A DNA stretch of 64,000 bases from Rhynchopus euleeides. Taxonomy: Eukaryota > Euglenozoa > Diplonemea > Diplonemida > Diplonemidae. The position numbers were made by a program, and so were the translations under genes. The notes beneath the pieces are model-generated. The model was given only the letters and a program-made list of their open reading frames with translations, was not told the DNA's origin and ran no database searches. The number at the start of each line of letters is the position of its first letter. Positions within the stretch are counted from its first letter, which is position 1. The stretch spans positions 496,001 through 560,000 of the forward strand of contig OY723260.1 of NCBI GenBank assembly GCA_963210315.1, read 5' to 3'. Positions 21,215-32,082 of the stretch are shown piece by piece.

Positions 21215-22794
21215 AACAGCTGATTCTGCTCCATAGTCGCACGCCGCATGTAGTCAACGTGCACCTTGTGCTCAACAGGTTCATCGGGCTAACCCTGGGG
21301 CAGGGCACTGTGCTCTTGCCCCCGGCCTCCTCTGGCCAAAAAGTACCCTGGAATAGTACCCGGACAGAATCTCAGAAAAATCCCGGTGGAAAAAAAAAAA
21401 GAGGCACCCCCGGTTTTTCGGGGCAAAATCTCAAAAACCGGGGCTAAGCCCCGTTTTTCGTAACAGTATCTTAAACACTGGAAATATTGTTGTTTTGCGG
21501 ACGGTTGCGCTGGTGTGATTTGGTAATATTTGGTGCTTTTGGTTTGGTTCCAACAACTCACAGTCCGAGATAAGGCGATGCTCTCGTGGCATCCACTCAT
21601 CAGGAGTTTTTGTGGGAGCGGGGGCGGGGGGGAGGTGGGGGTGGGGCGGAAGAAATGAGGCAAGCTCGCTGAAGCGGAGAGAGACAACAAAAGGCATAAA
21701 CCAATAAAAATCACGGAGGGCTTCACCTTCGTTTGGCCGGATTTTTTTTGGAAGCCTTGGGTGGTTTGCAGGCAGGCTCCGTGGGTGGGTGCCGCAATGG
21801 TCCAGCAAGATGGCACAAAGCTTCCCGGGTTGGATACGCTCATAGATTGTCCCAACTCTGTATTTCGTCTTTCGGTCTTTAGAGAAAAGCATTGAATTCC
21901 CGGCTGTGCTAGCACGGGCGTAGGCTGGGCCAAAAAGTATATCAAACGACACGACATGCCAGCCCACGAAGGCTGGCAAATCGAGATTGTCTGGTCCCCC
22001 TCCTCACCTATTTCCCCACGCACGTGCAAAAAAGGATTGCCGGGTTTCTTTTGTTTTGTTTGTGCAACCGGGACAAAAAAAAGTGAAATTCCCTTGGACA
22101 CGCCCTCCACCTCACACAGCGCAGACTGTCAGCCACGGATCATCGTGATGAATCCGTAGATATCAGTTCTGCGACAAGGTGGGTTCTGGGTTTGTGAACT
22201 GAGATAAAAGGGGGAGGGGGGAGGAAATGTGAAGGCCACGGAGCACGGGCACTCGATTTTCAGTAACACGGGCGCAGCAAACCCCGGTGCTGGAGGGAGC
22301 GCTGCGCCCTGAGCCTTGATCGCAAAACAAATAAATAAAAGAAGAAGGGGGAGAAGAAAAAGAAGAGGAAACATCACGCCATGCGATCCCAATATCCAGT
22401 GTTGCATTGGGACCCTTTGGAGGGGCTAGTCACTCCGGAGTGGCTTTGTTTTTGATGTCAGCGGCCACAGTCCTGCGACGTCAAGAGACGGCCAGGACAG
22501 TAGACGCCCACCTGTATTCCGTAGTGATATTTGTTTCCAAACTTGTTTGGACCATTTGCTCCCTGGGGCCAGTTCGCCACGTGTGCTAAGACACGAGTCG
22601 GGCCGCAGCGAGATGGTAGTTCTGAGGGGGAGAAAAAAACCGACAATTTCATGAAGCGGCGTGGAGGAAACCCCCCTGGCTGGAAAATAAAGAGCGCTCA
22701 ACCCCCCCCCCCCCCTGTGAGCGCGTTCAAAAGTGGTCATCCACGGCCTTCGCCCCTGTGCCAGACTGTGCCGATTCAATGATTCTTCTTTTTA
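21215..22794. other. Gene-free stretch
   Basis: Open frames here lack recognisable domains and are probably chance. A phrase at about 22035-22080 (GATTGCCGGGTTTCTTTTG) recurs near 11275 and 23340, so part of the stretch is dispersed repeat. Confidence 0.5.
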
Positions 22795-23268
22795 CTGGGG
22801 GGGGGGGGGGGGCAAATACAAGGGTATACTCTTCTATTCACCGTGCCAGCTTACGTAATTCAGGGTTTTCAAAAAATTGTTTTTTAGCTGAAAAGTTGTC
22901 TAGTATGCAAATACAAGAGTATATACTCTTGTATTTGCATACTAGAAATGTGGCCTCCGGGTGGGCCCTCATGGGGCAGCGGCGCCGAAGAGACAATACG
23001 AGCGTCCTCTTGGCCTTTCCCACCCCGAGGCGACTCCCACCCGACCGTGACGACTCCAGACAGGAGGCCCACTGGCCTGGGGGAGGTCATTGGAAGTACA
23101 AAATACGATGAAAACCCCACAAAAGTTCTCCAAAAGTCTAGTATGCAAATACAAGAGTATACTCTTGTATTTGCTCGGTGAACTTTTTAAAATCGCGATT
23201 TCTGGAGTACTCTTGTATTAGCATATACCCTTGTATTTGCATATACTCTTGTATTTGCCCCCCCCCAG
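22795..23268. mobile_element. TA-bounded palindromic element (474 bp, MITE-like)
   Basis: The ends CTGGGGGGG...GCAAATACAAG are inverted at the two sides and bounded by TA (22793-22794, 23269-23270). Perfect palindromes of GCAAATACAAGAGTATA lie inside at about 22905-22950 and 23138-23175. The ends resemble the element at 1616-2924. There is no coding sequence. Confidence 0.7.
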
Positions 23269-23855
23269 TAATTGATCGGGCACTCACTTTTCTGCACTTT
23301 AGAGGGGTGGTTGTTCAGGGAGACCTCGATATGTCAAAGAGGATTGCCGGGGATTTCTTTTTGTTTTGTCTGTGCAACCGGAACCAAAATTGGGCGCCGG
23401 AATTTTTTTTTAGGAGAGGGGGCCCGGTGCCTGCGCGCGTCCTGTCGTACTGTGGCTGCTTGGTGGGGCTAGCGCAGCAGGTTCTACTTTTGCTTCTACG
23501 GGCTCTTAGCACTGTAACATGAACTACACGAACAACAAAGCTCTAGGGCAAACAAACCGCGCACTGGCCGGGGTTGAGCTGCGTGGGGCTCCGTGCTGGC
23601 GGCATGAACAAGGGGCTGTAGGTAAGTCTACCATTCACAAGGGGCAGCCCGCTGGTGAGGGGAAAAGGGGGCGAGGTAAAGGGGGGGGGGGCAGGGGGGG
23701 AGAGGCGAAAGCGACTGACAGCGAGGGCGTGGACCGACTCCGCTGGCGCATTCACCGGAAGAAAGGGGAAGGGGGCACGGGGGTGGGGAACGGGAGGGGG
23801 GGGGGGGGAGGGGCGAAAGGAAAGAGGGGGGTAGGGGGGGGGAGCCGACCTACGG
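23269..23855. other. Region 3' of the retroelement ORF, G-rich on plus strand
   Basis: It contains repeated G runs (about 23678-23700 and 23790-23850), probably the C-rich 3' untranslated part of the retroelement on the minus strand. No clear poly(A) tail or target-site duplication is visible. Confidence 0.4.
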
Positions 23856-26800
23856 CTATCTCGCTCCCCTGGCGGCCCTACTCCCCTGGCTCTGGGACCC
23901 CTGGGAACTCCGCTGCGAAGACCCCCGCGCCCCTGGCCGGCTCGCCCGCGCCCGCTTGCCTGCCCGCGCCCTCAGACGACAACAGACCACGTTGTACGCC
24001 TCCGCCTGTGAGGCCTTGTCATCCCCCAACTCGGCCCACCAAGCCTGAATGGCCCGGAGCGCCGCCTCCTGCTCCTCCTGCGGTCGGTGCACGTCGGGGC
24101 AGAACTGCTCCTCCCACTCCCCCACCGTCGTGGCCCCGTCGTCCTCATCCATCTCCTGACCACGCTGCGGCGATGCCGACTCCCGCTTCCGCTTCGGCTG
24201 CGACGACATCGAGGTGGCTGGTGCTTGCGCAGGGTTGGAGCCTTCCTCGGTGGCGGTCGGGTCGGAGCGGCCGGTGGCCGGGGCGCCGGTGGGTGCAGGA
24301 GGGGGATCACCTTCTCGTCGAGGGGGATCACCCTGGTCCTGTGGCTGCGGGACCCTCGCAGGCGGCTCCTCCGCGTCCCGAGGCCCCAGATCCATACAGG
24401 TCTCCCCCTGCTCCACGCATTCCCCACACGCCCTGCAATCGCAACCGAAACAACGCCAGTGTTCGACTGCGGTATCCACCGCCTCTGCACAGCGGGCACA
24501 GTAAAAACGGCGGCGCGACGGCTGGGACGGCACCTGGCACATGGGGAGGCCCTGCTCCCCCCCTGGACAGCCAGTCCGCCCCAACACCGGCGAGGGGGCG
24601 AGGGCAGACACTGCCTCCGCCAGAGGTGGGGGCACCAAAAGGGGGGTGTAGTGCTTTCCCTGATGCTTGACTCCAAGCACTCCGACGAAAGGCTTCACCC
24701 GGGGGCGGTGGACCGTGGGGGGCGCTTGATCAGATAGGACCACCACAGCCCACCCCGACCCCAGCGCAAGTCCATGTACTGCTACCTGGTCCGCCCAAGA
24801 AGCCTCGTCCCGGCTACCCTCGACTCGCATGGCCGCAGCCCAGGACTCGCTGTTCGGCTCGGCCCGAGCACAAAGGCCTGGGTCACGTAGCACCGCCTGG
24901 ACGGCTAGCCTCCGCATGCCCGCCGCCGAGCCTCCCATAATGAAAGCCGCCGCATCGAAGAAGCAGTCGCCTGGTGTGAAACGGAACCCCGTGCACTCCT
25001 GCATCCCCAAAGACCGTTGCAGCCTGGACAGACCGTCCCCTCCCCCTGGGGCCCGGCCCTCCAGCAAAGCCTTTGTCAGTGCGGTGCTCGCCGGCGGCGG
25101 AGGAGGGGGCTCCGCTTGCCCCGGCGGATGAGGGGCCACCCCTTGGTCCTCGCGTGGCAGAGGTAGTGGCGTGCAGACGCACCTGGTGTCGTCTTCGCCC
25201 AGCTCACAGCAGGTCGGGCACACCATCCTCGAGCAGTGACCACACTCCCCATGGCGCACGGCCGTGGTGAAGAGCGACGCACAGAACTGACAGCAACCCG
25301 GTGACCCCGACACATCCACGCGCCCCGGGATAACCGGGCCCTGCGGCACCTCGACCTCCACACACTTCGTGTATGTGACCTGTTCCACCACCTGGTCCGG
25401 CACCGTGACCGGCTTGAACCCCCCGTCCACGCCGCCCACAAAAAGCGCTTGGCATGGTTCACCTGGGGCCACGAGAAGAGGGGGGAGGTTGTCTCTAAAA
25501 ACCACAGCGTGGACGTCGAGGGCCACCGCCACCCCACGGAGGGCCACCTGGTCCACGTCTTCGCCACCCCCGGAAGCCAGCATACGCCCCGCCCACTCGT
25601 CGGGGTCTGAGAGGAGCAGACGGAGTGTGGGCGCTCGACGGACGCACACCACCGCCAGGCGCAGAAGCTTGTCAGCGTCGATGTCAAACCCCAGGTCACA
25701 CGCCGCGGCCGTCACCGCCACCACCCACGTTGCTGGGGCCCCCTCCGCCACTGACCCACCCAAGGCGGCGACCTGTTCTGGCATCGTAAGAGCATTACCA
25801 AGCCCCTCTGCCAGGTCCTCAATAGCCACTCGCGCCCCTCCTCGCTTGTCTCTCCACTTTTCGATGACGACAGAGGGGGACGGAGATGTCGGTGCTGCCT
25901 CTGCCCGAGGGACCGGGTCCGCCTGGGGCACAGGGCGCTCCTCATCAGGGTCAATGAACACCTCCCCCTCCCCACGCGAGTCAACCGAGAACCGCATGAA
26001 GTGGTCCGGGTTCAGGGGGGCCGCGGCCTCTGTAGCCAACGCCGTCCGGCTCACTGCTGCTGGCGATATGGGGCCGCATTCAAGGAGTGTTCGACCCAGG
26101 ATGTGGCTGTACGCGCTACTCACTCTGGTGGCGTGGCTCTGGGTGACCAGAACCCTGCTTCGCCCCGTCCGTTCCGCTGCTAGGCGGCCCAGCTTGCCGA
26201 AAACCTGGTGCGCCGACGGCCCCAGACCCCCGAAAGCCTCCATCGCAAAGGCCGCGAAAATCTGGCCAGATCTCCTGCAGGGATCACGATACCTCCTGTT
26301 CTTCTCTGCCTCCCCCGCTGCCGCCGCCGCTCCAGTAAACCTCGCAGCAGCTTGGACCACGGAAGCCGCGAGGGGATTGCGGATCGTCACGTCGATGACC
26401 CGCGGCCACACCCGGCGAGTGACAATGTCCCCGGGGCGCTCCTGGGAGTCCGGAAGGATGTGGAGCGTCTCCATCTCGGGGCTCGTACCCGCTTCCACCG
26501 CGAGCCTGTACAGGCTGTCCCGCACGACATCGTGACGCCGAGTGGGCCCACCCCCCACCCTACAGTTCAGCGCGTGGGTGCCGTGCGTGTCCATCTCTTG
26601 CCCACACCTGCCGCACTTGGCGTCTGGCTCGAAGAGGGAGATGCCCAGCCTGTGCCGCGTCACCACAACCATTTCCTCTCCCCCGACACGCGTCTCTTCC
26701 GTCAGCTTGCCCGCATACGTGGCCCCTGCATGAGGGAGTGACAGGGACCGGTACCTGGCTCTGTCACTGGCGTCTGCCCGCTCGTGCAAGTCTCGGTGGT

Positions 26801-29800
26801 GAACGTCGATGATGGCCAGGGAGAGGTCCTTCTGTTTCACCATCTCCGTGGGGCGGGACTCCGAATCCACAGCATCCCCCTCGCTCACGTCGTTGTTGTA
26901 GGCCGAGCTCAGGGTGTGCCACGCCGCCGTATCCCAGGTGAACTCCTTGTCCAACTCCCGACATAACAGATACCCGTTCTGCATGGAAGCCATCGCTGCG
27001 GCGTGCCAGTGCTCCGTAGAACGGCGTATACCGAGCCCACCCACCCGGACCGGCAGCGTCGCCTGTCGCATGGCGTCGTCCGGGAGAGTGTCGTCCGCCA
27101 GGCAGAGGATACGAGTCAGGCACTTCTCGACCGCCGCATCGCTCTTCGCCAGGTATTCCGTCGCACCCCTATGTCCCAGTGCACGCATGTAGAACACCAG
27201 GCGCGCGAAACCCTCGCAATGCCGGAGGAGAGCAAGGGCCACTTGCCTGTCTTCGAGCGTCGCCAACGCCTCAAGGTAAGGCGCGAATTCAGCCAGCTTC
27301 TCGTCCATGTAGCGCTCGCAGAACTCTCGCGACCCTATGGGCGTGCCCAGGAGGGTGAAATCGCCCCCCTCACGGTACACCACTCCCGGCTTGTCAGTCT
27401 CATCAGGGAGGCGAAGAAGGAACCCTTGCGCTTCAAGCTCGGTCTTCGAGAGGCGGTTGAGGTCGATAAGCTCACACTTGTCCAGCTTGACCTCCAACCC
27501 CTTCTCCTTGCTCCACTTCACCACGAAATCCAGCGCCTCCTTCACGACTCCCGCTGGCCCCATCAGCACGCCGTCGTCCAGGTAGAAGACACTACCTCCA
27601 CACCCTGCGAAGTGCCCGACCAGCATCTCAGCTAGCTCTTTAATGGCTAGGGAGAAAAGAAGTGGTCCGAGGGGGTCCCCCTGCTGAACTCCACACGTGG
27701 ACTGGAAGACGTGCCCACTGTACGATAGTGTGGAGGGGGACCCGTAGCACCACTGTGCGAAAGGGAGGAGGCCCGGGATGTCTCGTTCAACCACCTCTAG
27801 GAACGCCTCCCGGTGGACAGAGTTGAACGCGTTCTTGAAATCGATTTTAAGAACGACAGCATCCCGGGGCCCACCACCTGCGGCTGTCGCCTTGGCGCGC
27901 TCCGCCCACTGTGCCACCACCGCTACACCCGCCTCGAGTCCCCGTTGAACTGCGACGCCCACCTGCTTCCCTTTCATCAGGATGCGCCGTGCTGCGTCTT
28001 TATGGCGAGTGGAGAGCAGCTTGGCGGTTAGCCTCCTCAGAGTCTCACCGCACGCTATCGGTCGCACATCACCGTCGCTCTTCTTCAAAGCGGTGAGCTT
28101 GGCGCCTGCCAGGATCGGCATGATCTCCTGCGGAGCCCTGCCTGACGCCATCAGGTTCACCACCTGTGTGAGCCACGCCAACGGCTTCGCCCCTGCCGCG
28201 TCTTTACACTCAACTGCCTGGCGGACGTGATCCGGGCGTAGCCCCACTTGACCCCCGGCCGACCCATTAGGGAAGGTCTTGAGTGCACTCATCACTTCGG
28301 CCGGGGTGAAAGGCCGGCACGTGGCAGGGGCTGGTTCGCGCGCATGCGGTGGAACTCCGGTCGGGTGTTTCGATTCAAGGGCTGCACGCGTGCTGTCTGT
28401 GTTCTCCGCCACCACCTCAGGGATGAGGCTCTTGTGTGCCGCGGACATGCGATTCTGCCGTGCATACTTCGCGACACGCCTTTCCATTTCGCCAGGGCGC
28501 GGGGGCCCCCCCACTTTTGGCGGCTGCGCCTTCTTCTCGCACGCTTCTACCCACAGCAGGTTGAAGTCCCCCTTCGCCCAGCGATCGAAAGTCCTCAGCC
28601 TGTCCCTGATGGTCCCCTCCATCCTGTCCCCCATCCGCGCCCCCCGTAGCAGGACTGACGGGGCCAGCAGCAGCGCTGTCCATGCCTGCACTGTGTTGTG
28701 GGCCGCCACCTCCCGGAGTAGACCGGCAAACGTCCGCGTCCATGATGCGACGAGGTGGTGCGGCACGGATTCCCACACCTTGATGTGCTCCGCTCTCACT
28801 GCTTCGAGCCCTGGGAGGGCTTTTGCCTGCACCCCTTCCCCCGCCGGCACTGCTTCGGGTTCCGGCTCGAGTCTGTGCCGACAAGCCAAACACGCTGTGT
28901 ACTTGAGCGCGATGACGTTCTCGCAGCGAACACACTCCCGATACCCGATGGCGCGCAGGACACTGGGGGTCACCGTTTCACCCCTGGCTGCGTGCTTGTT
29001 CAGGTGCCCCAGCATGGACCCCCGGAGGATAGGCACGCCACATTGCATAAGGGAGGTGCGACAGCTGTCGTGCGGGCAGTACACCTTGTCCGTGGCCCTT
29101 TGCACCAACTTTGCCTCCACCGTAGCTGCGTCCATGCCCTCCGGCGTGGTGATAACCTGCTCCCCTACAGACTCCGTGGTGAGGAAAGCGGGGTGCGCCA
29201 TCCTGATGAGGTCTAGCAGTTGGCCCCTTGGGATGTCCACTTGTTCGTAGTGGTCCCCAGCTAAAGCAATCACCCGGGTGCGCTTGAGGAGGTCTCTATC
29301 CTTCACACTACGGGGGCGGATCGCCACGACTCGATGAGCACCCGGTTGAATGACCACTATATGCAGGTCCCAGAGCCGCGCCGCCAGTTGCAGGGTGAGG
29401 TGGTCCATCCACCCGTCCTCTCCGATCGCGTTGGCATATGCCAGGAAAGCCTCCTTGGCCCCCCCGAAAAATGCCACCAGTTCCGGTCGCGACTTGGCCG
29501 ACTTGGCGAGGTCAGCTCGACGCGCCCCGATCACTTCAGCCTCGAAAGGCGCCGGAAAGGTGGGGGAAAAAAATTCGGGAAAAAAGGGAAAACGGGAGAG
29601 AAAAAATAGAGGGTGACGCACAGAGAAACCCCACTGGTGGCGGTGGGGCCAAAAAAAAACAGTTCGGAGCCTGGATGCACTGTGTGTCCAGGATTGCACC
29701 TCCTGGGCGGGCTTCAGGAGGGCGTCGGATGCCGAGGCAGAGTGATATCGCGCTGATGATACTCCAACAGAAGTATCAAAACCGCCTTTACATACACTCT

Positions 29801-29975
29801 GCCGTCGGAGAAGGCGAGAGGGAGGGTGGGAGATAATTTTCGAAAGAGCCCAGAAAGATGTGAGACGGGCAGCAGTGTGTGATGTGGCATATGATTTGCG
29901 TTGCTCTCTCGTAAATATCACACACACACACACTGCGCGCACCGTACGCTTCCACTTGACTTTTTCGCTGTGCAA
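23856..29975 (-). CDS. R2-like non-LTR retrotransposon polyprotein with three OTU-like modules
   Basis: One intact frame of 2039 codons; the first ~130 residues are low-complexity and the native start was probably lost by 5' truncation. Domains in order: an OTU-like C-terminal half (WMDHLTLQLAARLWDLHIVV ... GDHYEQVD); Cys/His zinc fingers; reverse transcriptase with DFKNAFNSV, GVQQGDPLGPLLFSL and FYLDDG (about residue 800); a CxxC...HxxxC finger (CGRCGQEMDTHGTHALNC); the restriction-like endonuclease pattern RPGD...VIDVTIRNPL (about residue 1180); a degenerate OTU-like module (about 1370-1500); a RING-like Cys cluster; a complete OTU module with catalytic-type GDCFFDA (about 1667) and HYTPL; a second Cys cluster; and a basic tail. 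Target-primed reverse transcription is the family mechanism. OTU modules are cysteine-protease or deubiquitinase folds. The RT catalytic motif is intact, so it may be young. Confidence 0.88.
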   Translation of the reverse strand: MHSEKVKWKRTVRAVCVCVIFTREQRKSYATSHTAARLTSFWALSKIISHPPSRLLRRQSVCKGGFDTSVGVSSARYHSASASDALLKPAQEVQSWTHSASRLRTVFFWPHRHQWGFSVRHPLFFLSRFPFFPEFFSPTFPAPFEAEVIGARRADLAKSAKSRPELVAFFGGAKEAFLAYANAIGEDGWMDHLTLQLAARLWDLHIVVIQPGAHRVVAIRPRSVKDRDLLKRTRVIALAGDHYEQVDIPRGQLLDLIRMAHPAFLTTESVGEQVITTPEGMDAATVEAKLVQRATDKVYCPHDSCRTSLMQCGVPILRGSMLGHLNKHAARGETVTPSVLRAIGYRECVRCENVIALKYTACLACRHRLEPEPEAVPAGEGVQAKALPGLEAVRAEHIKVWESVPHHLVASWTRTFAGLLREVAAHNTVQAWTALLLAPSVLLRGARMGDRMEGTIRDRLRTFDRWAKGDFNLLWVEACEKKAQPPKVGGPPRPGEMERRVAKYARQNRMSAAHKSLIPEVVAENTDSTRAALESKHPTGVPPHAREPAPATCRPFTPAEVMSALKTFPNGSAGGQVGLRPDHVRQAVECKDAAGAKPLAWLTQVVNLMASGRAPQEIMPILAGAKLTALKKSDGDVRPIACGETLRRLTAKLLSTRHKDAARRILMKGKQVGVAVQRGLEAGVAVVAQWAERAKATAAGGGPRDAVVLKIDFKNAFNSVHREAFLEVVERDIPGLLPFAQWCYGSPSTLSYSGHVFQSTCGVQQGDPLGPLLFSLAIKELAEMLVGHFAGCGGSVFYLDDGVLMGPAGVVKEALDFVVKWSKEKGLEVKLDKCELIDLNRLSKTELEAQGFLLRLPDETDKPGVVYREGGDFTLLGTPIGSREFCERYMDEKLAEFAPYLEALATLEDRQVALALLRHCEGFARLVFYMRALGHRGATEYLAKSDAAVEKCLTRILCLADDTLPDDAMRQATLPVRVGGLGIRRSTEHWHAAAMASMQNGYLLCRELDKEFTWDTAAWHTLSSAYNNDVSEGDAVDSESRPTEMVKQKDLSLAIIDVHHRDLHERADASDRARYRSLSLPHAGATYAGKLTEETRVGGEEMVVVTRHRLGISLFEPDAKCGRCGQEMDTHGTHALNCRVGGGPTRRHDVVRDSLYRLAVEAGTSPEMETLHILPDSQERPGDIVTRRVWPRVIDVTIRNPLAASVVQAAARFTGAAAAAGEAEKNRRYRDPCRRSGQIFAAFAMEAFGGLGPSAHQVFGKLGRLAAERTGRSRVLVTQSHATRVSSAYSHILGRTLLECGPISPAAVSRTALATEAAAPLNPDHFMRFSVDSRGEGEVFIDPDEERPVPQADPVPRAEAAPTSPSPSVVIEKWRDKRGGARVAIEDLAEGLGNALTMPEQVAALGGSVAEGAPATWVVAVTAAACDLGFDIDADKLLRLAVVCVRRAPTLRLLLSDPDEWAGRMLASGGGEDVDQVALRGVAVALDVHAVVFRDNLPPLLVAPGEPCQALFVGGVDGGFKPVTVPDQVVEQVTYTKCVEVEVPQGPVIPGRVDVSGSPGCCQFCASLFTTAVRHGECGHCSRMVCPTCCELGEDDTRCVCTPLPLPREDQGVAPHPPGQAEPPPPPPASTALTKALLEGRAPGGGDGLSRLQRSLGMQECTGFRFTPGDCFFDAAAFIMGGSAAGMRRLAVQAVLRDPGLCARAEPNSESWAAAMRVEGSRDEASWADQVAVHGLALGSGWAVVVLSDQAPPTVHRPRVKPFVGVLGVKHQGKHYTPLLVPPPLAEAVSALAPSPVLGRTGCPGGEQGLPMCQVPSQPSRRRFYCARCAEAVDTAVEHWRCFGCDCRACGECVEQGETCMDLGPRDAEEPPARVPQPQDQGDPPRREGDPPPAPTGAPATGRSDPTATEEGSNPAQAPATSMSSQPKRKRESASPQRGQEMDEDDGATTVGEWEEQFCPDVHRPQEEQEAALRAIQAWWAELGDDKASQAEAYNVVCCRLRARAGKRARASRPGARGSSQRSSQGSQSQGSRAARGAR

Positions 29976-30408
29976 AGCAATTCAAAACGGAGATCGAATC
30001 AGTCTCCGTACACACCACCCTCAGCAATGCAAGTCCCCTTGTAATCACTACGCCGCCAGGTATAATGTTCACAGGGAAGCTTGTTGTGGGAAGGTGGGTA
30101 CAAACCAATCCTATTTGTGGATGTTGCTCTGTGGCTGAAGACGATAAAAGACGGGGGGGGGGGGTGTTGTAATAAGATGGACAACCGGCACGTGATAATT
30201 ATTTCGTTCTGCATTGTGAAGCTGCAGATGGCAGAGAGACGCGCATCTGCAACCCATCTGGGGGCAGGGGCTTTCCTACTGGGGAGCGAGCATCGGCGTG
30301 AATAGCGGTGTGTAGCCTCCTTCATCAGAGACGGCGGTGCTGGCTGAGCTCATCGCACGAGGGGGTCGGGGTTTACGGCTGTCCGCTCATGGGGGACGTC
30401 ATGGTGGT
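29976..30408. other. Gene-free stretch
   Basis: It includes a G-run at 30155-30164. I see no gene. Confidence 0.6.
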
Positions 30409-32082
30409 TCATGCGTCATAGGCGTTTCTCGTCCCGACGCAGCCACGGCAGCCGAAAACCCGGCTCGGGTCGTACTTCCGCTTCGTGCGCAGCAGGTCCC
30501 AGTACTTGCTGCCCCAGTAAGCCCGCCCGATGTCACGGATCTCGTACGAGGACTCCGAGAAGTAAGTCTGTGTCCCCAGGCGCTCACGCAGCTCCGTCTG
30601 CGACGCCTCATAGCAGAAGTAAAGCGTGACGGACTTGCGCAGCGCCTCGCTGAGCGAGTTGTCCTCAGCCTGCGGGGACCCGATGTTGCCTGTCAGCGCC
30701 GACGTGATGACCTGGATCGAGGAGCCGACAGTCGTCTCCGCGTGCTCGATGATGTACTTGCTCAGCTCCTGCACCTCCTCCCGGGCAACCAGGGCGCTCG
30801 CAAGGCCGTTGGGGGTCGCGCGCCACGGGTCGATGAAGTTTGCGCTCGGCCCCACCAGCAGCTCACGGAACCCCATTGCCTGGTACCAGTTGGGGAAGGT
30901 GGGGAGGGTCTGGACAGGCATCCCTGTGGCCTTGAAGTGCGCAGCGAATGCAAGGGACTGCTCGTGGGCAGGGCCCCCGGACACGACAGCGTAGGTGGCG
31001 AAGAGCCAGGAATCGTTGGTGCAGTTCCCATCATCGCTGTTGGACGTCACAACATACTGCACGGCAGCCCCCTTGCTGGTCACTTCGTTGTTGTAGCTGA
31101 CGTGTGCGTTGACGAGCTCACGCATGCGCGCGCGGCCAGCGTCGCACATGTTACCAGCAGTCTGCCCCAGCATCACAGTGAAGCCATCGGCAGGGATGGG
31201 GTGAGCGCGCACCGTGATGTGTGTGATGATGCCCCAGGTAGACCCGCCACCCCCCTTCAGGGCGCGGAAGAGGTCGGCATACGGGCCGTCAGCCGTCACT
31301 GTGACGTAGCGCCCGTTCGCCAGCACGATGTCAACAGACAGCAGGTTGTCAGCCCCCATCCCGAGGCTGGGCACCAGTGGGCCGTGCCCACCTCCCAGCG
31401 TCCACCCAACAAGCCCGACGGTCGCACAGCTGCCGGACGCGATGACCTTGTTGTGGGAAGCGGCAAACTCGTGTGCCTCTGAGAAGATCATCCCTGCGCC
31501 GAAGCGGAAAGACGGGAAACCCAGCCCGCTCTCATCCTCGAGGTCTGCCTCCTTCGAGCGCATCAGCGTCGTGCGAATGAGAATGCTGCCACCGTCGCAG
31601 AAGGGCTGGTTCCTGCCAAGGATCTCGTGGCCAGACCCGGCAACACCAATGCAGAGGCGATGCCTGCGAGCGAAGCTCACCGCAGCGCGGACGTGCTCTG
31701 CGTTCAGAACAAACACCACGAAGTCAGGGTCGCTCGGGCGCAGGGGCAGGTGGGTCACCTGGGCCTTGCAGAAGTCGCTCTCAAAGACACGCTCATCAGC
31801 GCACCTCGCGGTTTCATTCCCCTTCGTGTACAGCGGCTCCATCTGCTCCAGACCAAGGCCGTACAGCGGCTGCGCCGGAAGCGACGGGAGAGGCGATGTG
31901 ACAGGAGACACATAGGGGCCCCCCTCTTCCTTCGACAGCAGACGCGGGGCCTCCGGGTTCAGCTTCTCGCGCAGATTGTCGACATCGAGAGGGGTCGGCC
32001 AGCAGGCGTCGCCGGGCAGCGCATACCTCCTGTCGTAGCTCCAGCCTGCGAACAGAGCGCAAGCGACCGCTGCAGCAAACAT
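30409..32082 (-). CDS. FAD-linked oxidase, berberine-bridge-enzyme (BBE) type, secreted or anchored
   Basis: A single-exon gene for 557 residues, close to the family's usual length. The start at 32082 gives a hydrophobic N-terminus (MFAAAVACALFAGW) fitting a signal peptide or anchor. The PCMH-type FAD fold follows: IGVAGSGHEILGRN holds the His used for covalent flavin attachment, and GSCATVGLVGWTLGGGHG holds the second attachment Cys, so bicovalent flavin is likely. MGADNLLSVDIVLANG and GGGGSTWGIITHITVRAHP follow. The C-terminal BBE motif is YWGSKYWDLLRTKRKYDPSRVFGC. Family members oxidise sugars, alcohols or alkaloid-like substrates with O2, releasing H2O2; the substrate here is unknown. The gene is flanked by repeats and has no operon partner. 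Confidence 0.9.
   Translation of the reverse strand: MFAAAVACALFAGWSYDRRYALPGDACWPTPLDVDNLREKLNPEAPRLLSKEEGGPYVSPVTSPLPSLPAQPLYGLGLEQMEPLYTKGNETARCADERVFESDFCKAQVTHLPLRPSDPDFVVFVLNAEHVRAAVSFARRHRLCIGVAGSGHEILGRNQPFCDGGSILIRTTLMRSKEADLEDESGLGFPSFRFGAGMIFSEAHEFAASHNKVIASGSCATVGLVGWTLGGGHGPLVPSLGMGADNLLSVDIVLANGRYVTVTADGPYADLFRALKGGGGSTWGIITHITVRAHPIPADGFTVMLGQTAGNMCDAGRARMRELVNAHVSYNNEVTSKGAAVQYVVTSNSDDGNCTNDSWLFATYAVVSGGPAHEQSLAFAAHFKATGMPVQTLPTFPNWYQAMGFRELLVGPSANFIDPWRATPNGLASALVAREEVQELSKYIIEHAETTVGSSIQVITSALTGNIGSPQAEDNSLSEALRKSVTLYFCYEASQTELRERLGTQTYFSESSYEIRDIGRAYWGSKYWDLLRTKRKYDPSRVFGCRGCVGTRNAYDA

Noticed and set aside
23519..24670. Plus-strand 383-codon open frame rich in Gly/Pro/Arg
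   Set aside because: It is antisense to the retroelement ORF and its untranslated end; it is a composition-driven shadow with no domain.
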